The notes under the pieces are model-generated. The model had not been told where the DNA came from and made no database searches. It saw only the letters and a list, made by a program, of their open reading frames with translations. DNA of 62,877 bases, taken from assembly GCF_001184025.1 (NCBI RefSeq), contig NZ_BBYG01000028.1, forward strand, positions 1 through 62,877, written 5' to 3'. Below are positions 61,166-62,877 of the stretch, piece by piece. Position numbers and translations under genes: made by a program. Numbering within the stretch: position 1 is the stretch's first letter; each line of letters starts with the position of its first letter. This DNA is from Streptomyces maremycinicus. GTDB taxonomy: Bacteria > Actinomycetota > Actinomycetes > Streptomycetales > Streptomycetaceae.

Positions 61166-62863
61166 TCAGGCGGACGGGAGTCTCACCGACTGGCTGTGGC
61201 GGAAGAAGTCGCGCGGGTCGTACGTCTTCTTGACCTGCTGGAGCTTGGCGTAGTTGCCCTTGTAGTACAGCTCGGTCCAGGGGACGTCGGAGGTGTTGTA
61301 CTTCGGGTCGCTGAGGTCGATGTCCGGGTAGTTGACGTAGCAGCCGTCGGTCACGTCGTTGATGACCGGGACGCCGCCCGTCTCGGCGTAGACGCCGTGG
61401 TAGAACTCGCGTATCCAGCGCAGCGAGGCGGCCTCCTGCGCCGGGTCGGTCCACCAGATCGACCAGGCCGCCTTGTACGCGGCCTCGCGGTGCGGGAAGG
61501 CGGTGGCGTCCGGGGCGACGGCGTTGATCCTGCCGCCGAAGGAACTCAGCTGCACGTTGGCCGTGGTGTTGGCCAGGTCGTCCCGGGTCAGGTGCTCGTA
61601 GAACGCGTCGATCTGCGTTGCCGGGATGGCCGTGCGGTAGTACGCCGACTTGTTGTCGCTGTTGAGACTGGGGTCGTTCAGCGTCGGGTTGGTGGTACTG
61701 GCGTAGCGGGCGGCCTGGAGCCACGGCATCTTGCGCGGCTCGGCGAACTCCGGCATGGCCGCCATCTCTCCCATGTGGGTGACCATGGGCTCGCTCGCGA
61801 CGTCCACGCCCTCGGCCATGGCGGCCAGGAAGTCGTCCAGCACCTGCCGCGCGTCCGGGACGGTCGCGTCGAGCTGGGTGACCAGGCCGATGTAACCGTT
61901 GGACTTGTGGGTCAGCCACAGGGCGCTGAACAGGTGGTCGTGGACGGTGCCGGGCCGGAGGTGCTCGGCGTGCCAGTTGCCGTAGTTCGTGAGCAGGCGC
62001 GCGAAGCGTTCCTTGGTCATCTCGGCCCACGGCCAGGAGGCGGCGTGCAGCAGCACCTCGGCGGGCGGCTGCGGAAGCAGCTTCGCGGGATCGGTGCCGA
62101 CCGCCCCCGGGGTGCGGAACCAGAAGCGGGTGATGACGCCGAAGTTGCCGCCCCCGCCGCCCGCGTGGGCCCACCACAGGTCGCGGTTCGGGTCGTTCGG
62201 CTCCCGGGTCGCCACCACCACCTTGACCGAGCCGCCGACCGTGACGGTCACCACCTCGACGCCGTACAGATGGTCGACCACCAGGCCCAGCTGGCGGCAG
62301 AGCAGGCCCCAGCCGCCGCCGCTGACATGCCCGCCGGCACCGACCTGGAAGCAGATGCCGGCCGGGATGGTGACTCCCCAGCCGCGGTACATGCGCTCGT
62401 ACACGTTCAGCAGCTGCGCGCCGGCCTCGACGCAGACGGCGTTCTTCTCGGCGTCGAAATAGACCCTGTTCATCTTGGCCATGTCGAGGACGACACGGAC
62501 GTCGGAGTTGAAGACCCAGTCCTCGTGGCAGTGGCCGCCGCTGCGCACCGTCAGGCGCTTGCCCGCCTTCACGGCGCTCTGGACTACGGCCTGGACCTGC
62601 GCGGTCGTCTCCGCGAGGCAGATCTTCTCGGGCTCGGCGGACCAGCGCTGGTTGTAGCCCCGTACCAGGTCCTGGTACCGCTTGTCGCTGGGGGTCACCG
62701 TGCTGATCGGCTCCGCCGCCGCGGTTCCGTCCGCCGCCGCGGTTCCCTCGGCCGCCGCGGCCGGTGTGGCCAGGCCCGTCCCCGTCAGCAGCGCGGCGCC
62801 TCCGGCGGCCGCACCCCCCGCCAGGAAGTTCCGCCTGTGGATGCCCTGTTCATGGCGTGCCAT
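61166..62863 (-). CDS. Secreted FAD-dependent oxidoreductase, berberine-bridge-enzyme type
   Basis: A 565-residue protein with a Tat signal peptide (HRRNFLAGGAAAGGAALLTG, cut near 38). The FAD-binding PCMH domain has RSGGHCHEDW (histidyl-FAD) and ICFQVGAGGHVSGGGWG (cysteinyl-FAD), so bicovalent flavin attachment is likely. The BBE domain at the C-terminus includes KYNTSDVPWTELYYKGNYAK and YDPRDFFRHSQS. Relatives oxidise sugars or tailor antibiotics. The substrate cannot be read, and no biosynthetic cluster is adjacent within the window. ATG 62863 lies 14 bases from the window edge. Confidence 0.93.
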   Translation of the reverse strand: MARHEQGIHRRNFLAGGAAAGGAALLTGTGLATPAAAAEGTAAADGTAAAEPISTVTPSDKRYQDLVRGYNQRWSAEPEKICLAETTAQVQAVVQSAVKAGKRLTVRSGGHCHEDWVFNSDVRVVLDMAKMNRVYFDAEKNAVCVEAGAQLLNVYERMYRGWGVTIPAGICFQVGAGGHVSGGGWGLLCRQLGLVVDHLYGVEVVTVTVGGSVKVVVATREPNDPNRDLWWAHAGGGGGNFGVITRFWFRTPGAVGTDPAKLLPQPPAEVLLHAASWPWAEMTKERFARLLTNYGNWHAEHLRPGTVHDHLFSALWLTHKSNGYIGLVTQLDATVPDARQVLDDFLAAMAEGVDVASEPMVTHMGEMAAMPEFAEPRKMPWLQAARYASTTNPTLNDPSLNSDNKSAYYRTAIPATQIDAFYEHLTRDDLANTTANVQLSSFGGRINAVAPDATAFPHREAAYKAAWSIWWTDPAQEAASLRWIREFYHGVYAETGGVPVINDVTDGCYVNYPDIDLSDPKYNTSDVPWTELYYKGNYAKLQQVKKTYDPRDFFRHSQSVRLPSA

Positions 62864-62877
62864 CGTCCCCAGCCCCC

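Overview
The window is a high-GC chromosomal segment from a Streptomyces species. The evidence is the codon and GC pattern, a wblA gene, a bldG-apgA pair, and a gene order that, from memory, matches S. coelicolor around SCO3540-SCO3580. Much of the core order also matches Mycobacterium tuberculosis Rv3644c-Rv3682: holB, topA, helicase, tad/ssd, HAD hydrolase, acs, marP, nth, crp, MBL/RidA, paired ArsA-like ATPases, a whiB4/wblA gene and ponA2. These locus comparisons are recalled, not searched.

Layout. Positions 1-8.0 kb carry DNA metabolism genes on the minus strand: holB (cut by the window edge), a very large membrane transporter-thymidylate kinase fusion, and topA. Positions 8.3-15.1 kb carry a small membrane protein, a methyltransferase, a lipoprotein, the proton-pumping pyrophosphatase hppA, and the developmental switch apgA-bldG. 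A large MrfA/YprA-type helicase follows on the plus strand (15.2-17.8 kb). Positions 18.1-23.5 kb hold a complete minus-strand tad-type pilus/secretion cluster (Ssd/CpaE, TadA, TadB, TadC, Flp-like pilin, TadE, TadE/G-like). A 6C small RNA lies between ssd and the divergent HAD hydrolase gene. Positions 25-41 kb contain a degenerate Fic-like protein, a CooC-like ATPase, a secreted deacetylase-like lipoprotein, a SulP transporter fused to a beta-carbonic anhydrase, acs, nhaA, a holin-like membrane protein, an epoxide hydrolase-like protein, a MarP-type membrane protease, a Nudix hydrolase and endonuclease III. Positions 41-51.3 kb hold crp, a nucleotidyltransferase, a Nudix/small ORF/MBL minus-strand operon, RidA plus a DUF4177 protein, two ArsA-like ATPases, wblA and a bifunctional penicillin-binding protein.

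The last part (51.9-62.9 kb) is less conserved. It has a YqeY protein, a metallophosphoesterase, a Pr6Pr membrane protein and a tRNA-Pro(CGG). After the tRNA come two unfamiliar hypotheticals of accessory character. Next is a divergent module of a SigE-family sigma factor with two membrane proteins on one side, and a membrane-tethered sigma-like protein overlapping a transglycosylase with a destroyed transpeptidase domain on the other. A Tat-exported flavin oxidase closes the window.

Two genome-level habits stand out. Several genes appear to be leaderless, with a TAGGCT-like -10 element 6-7 bases before the start codon. Many gene 3' ends are followed by unrelated GC-rich tandem repeats with units of 6, 7, 12, 34 and 43 bases. 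The most novel-looking items are the sigma/pseudo-PBP module, the ETAVLPPVR repeats on the thymidylate kinase fusion, the degenerate Fic protein, the AAGATTCA array upstream of hppA and a doubly overlapped 66-residue ORF.
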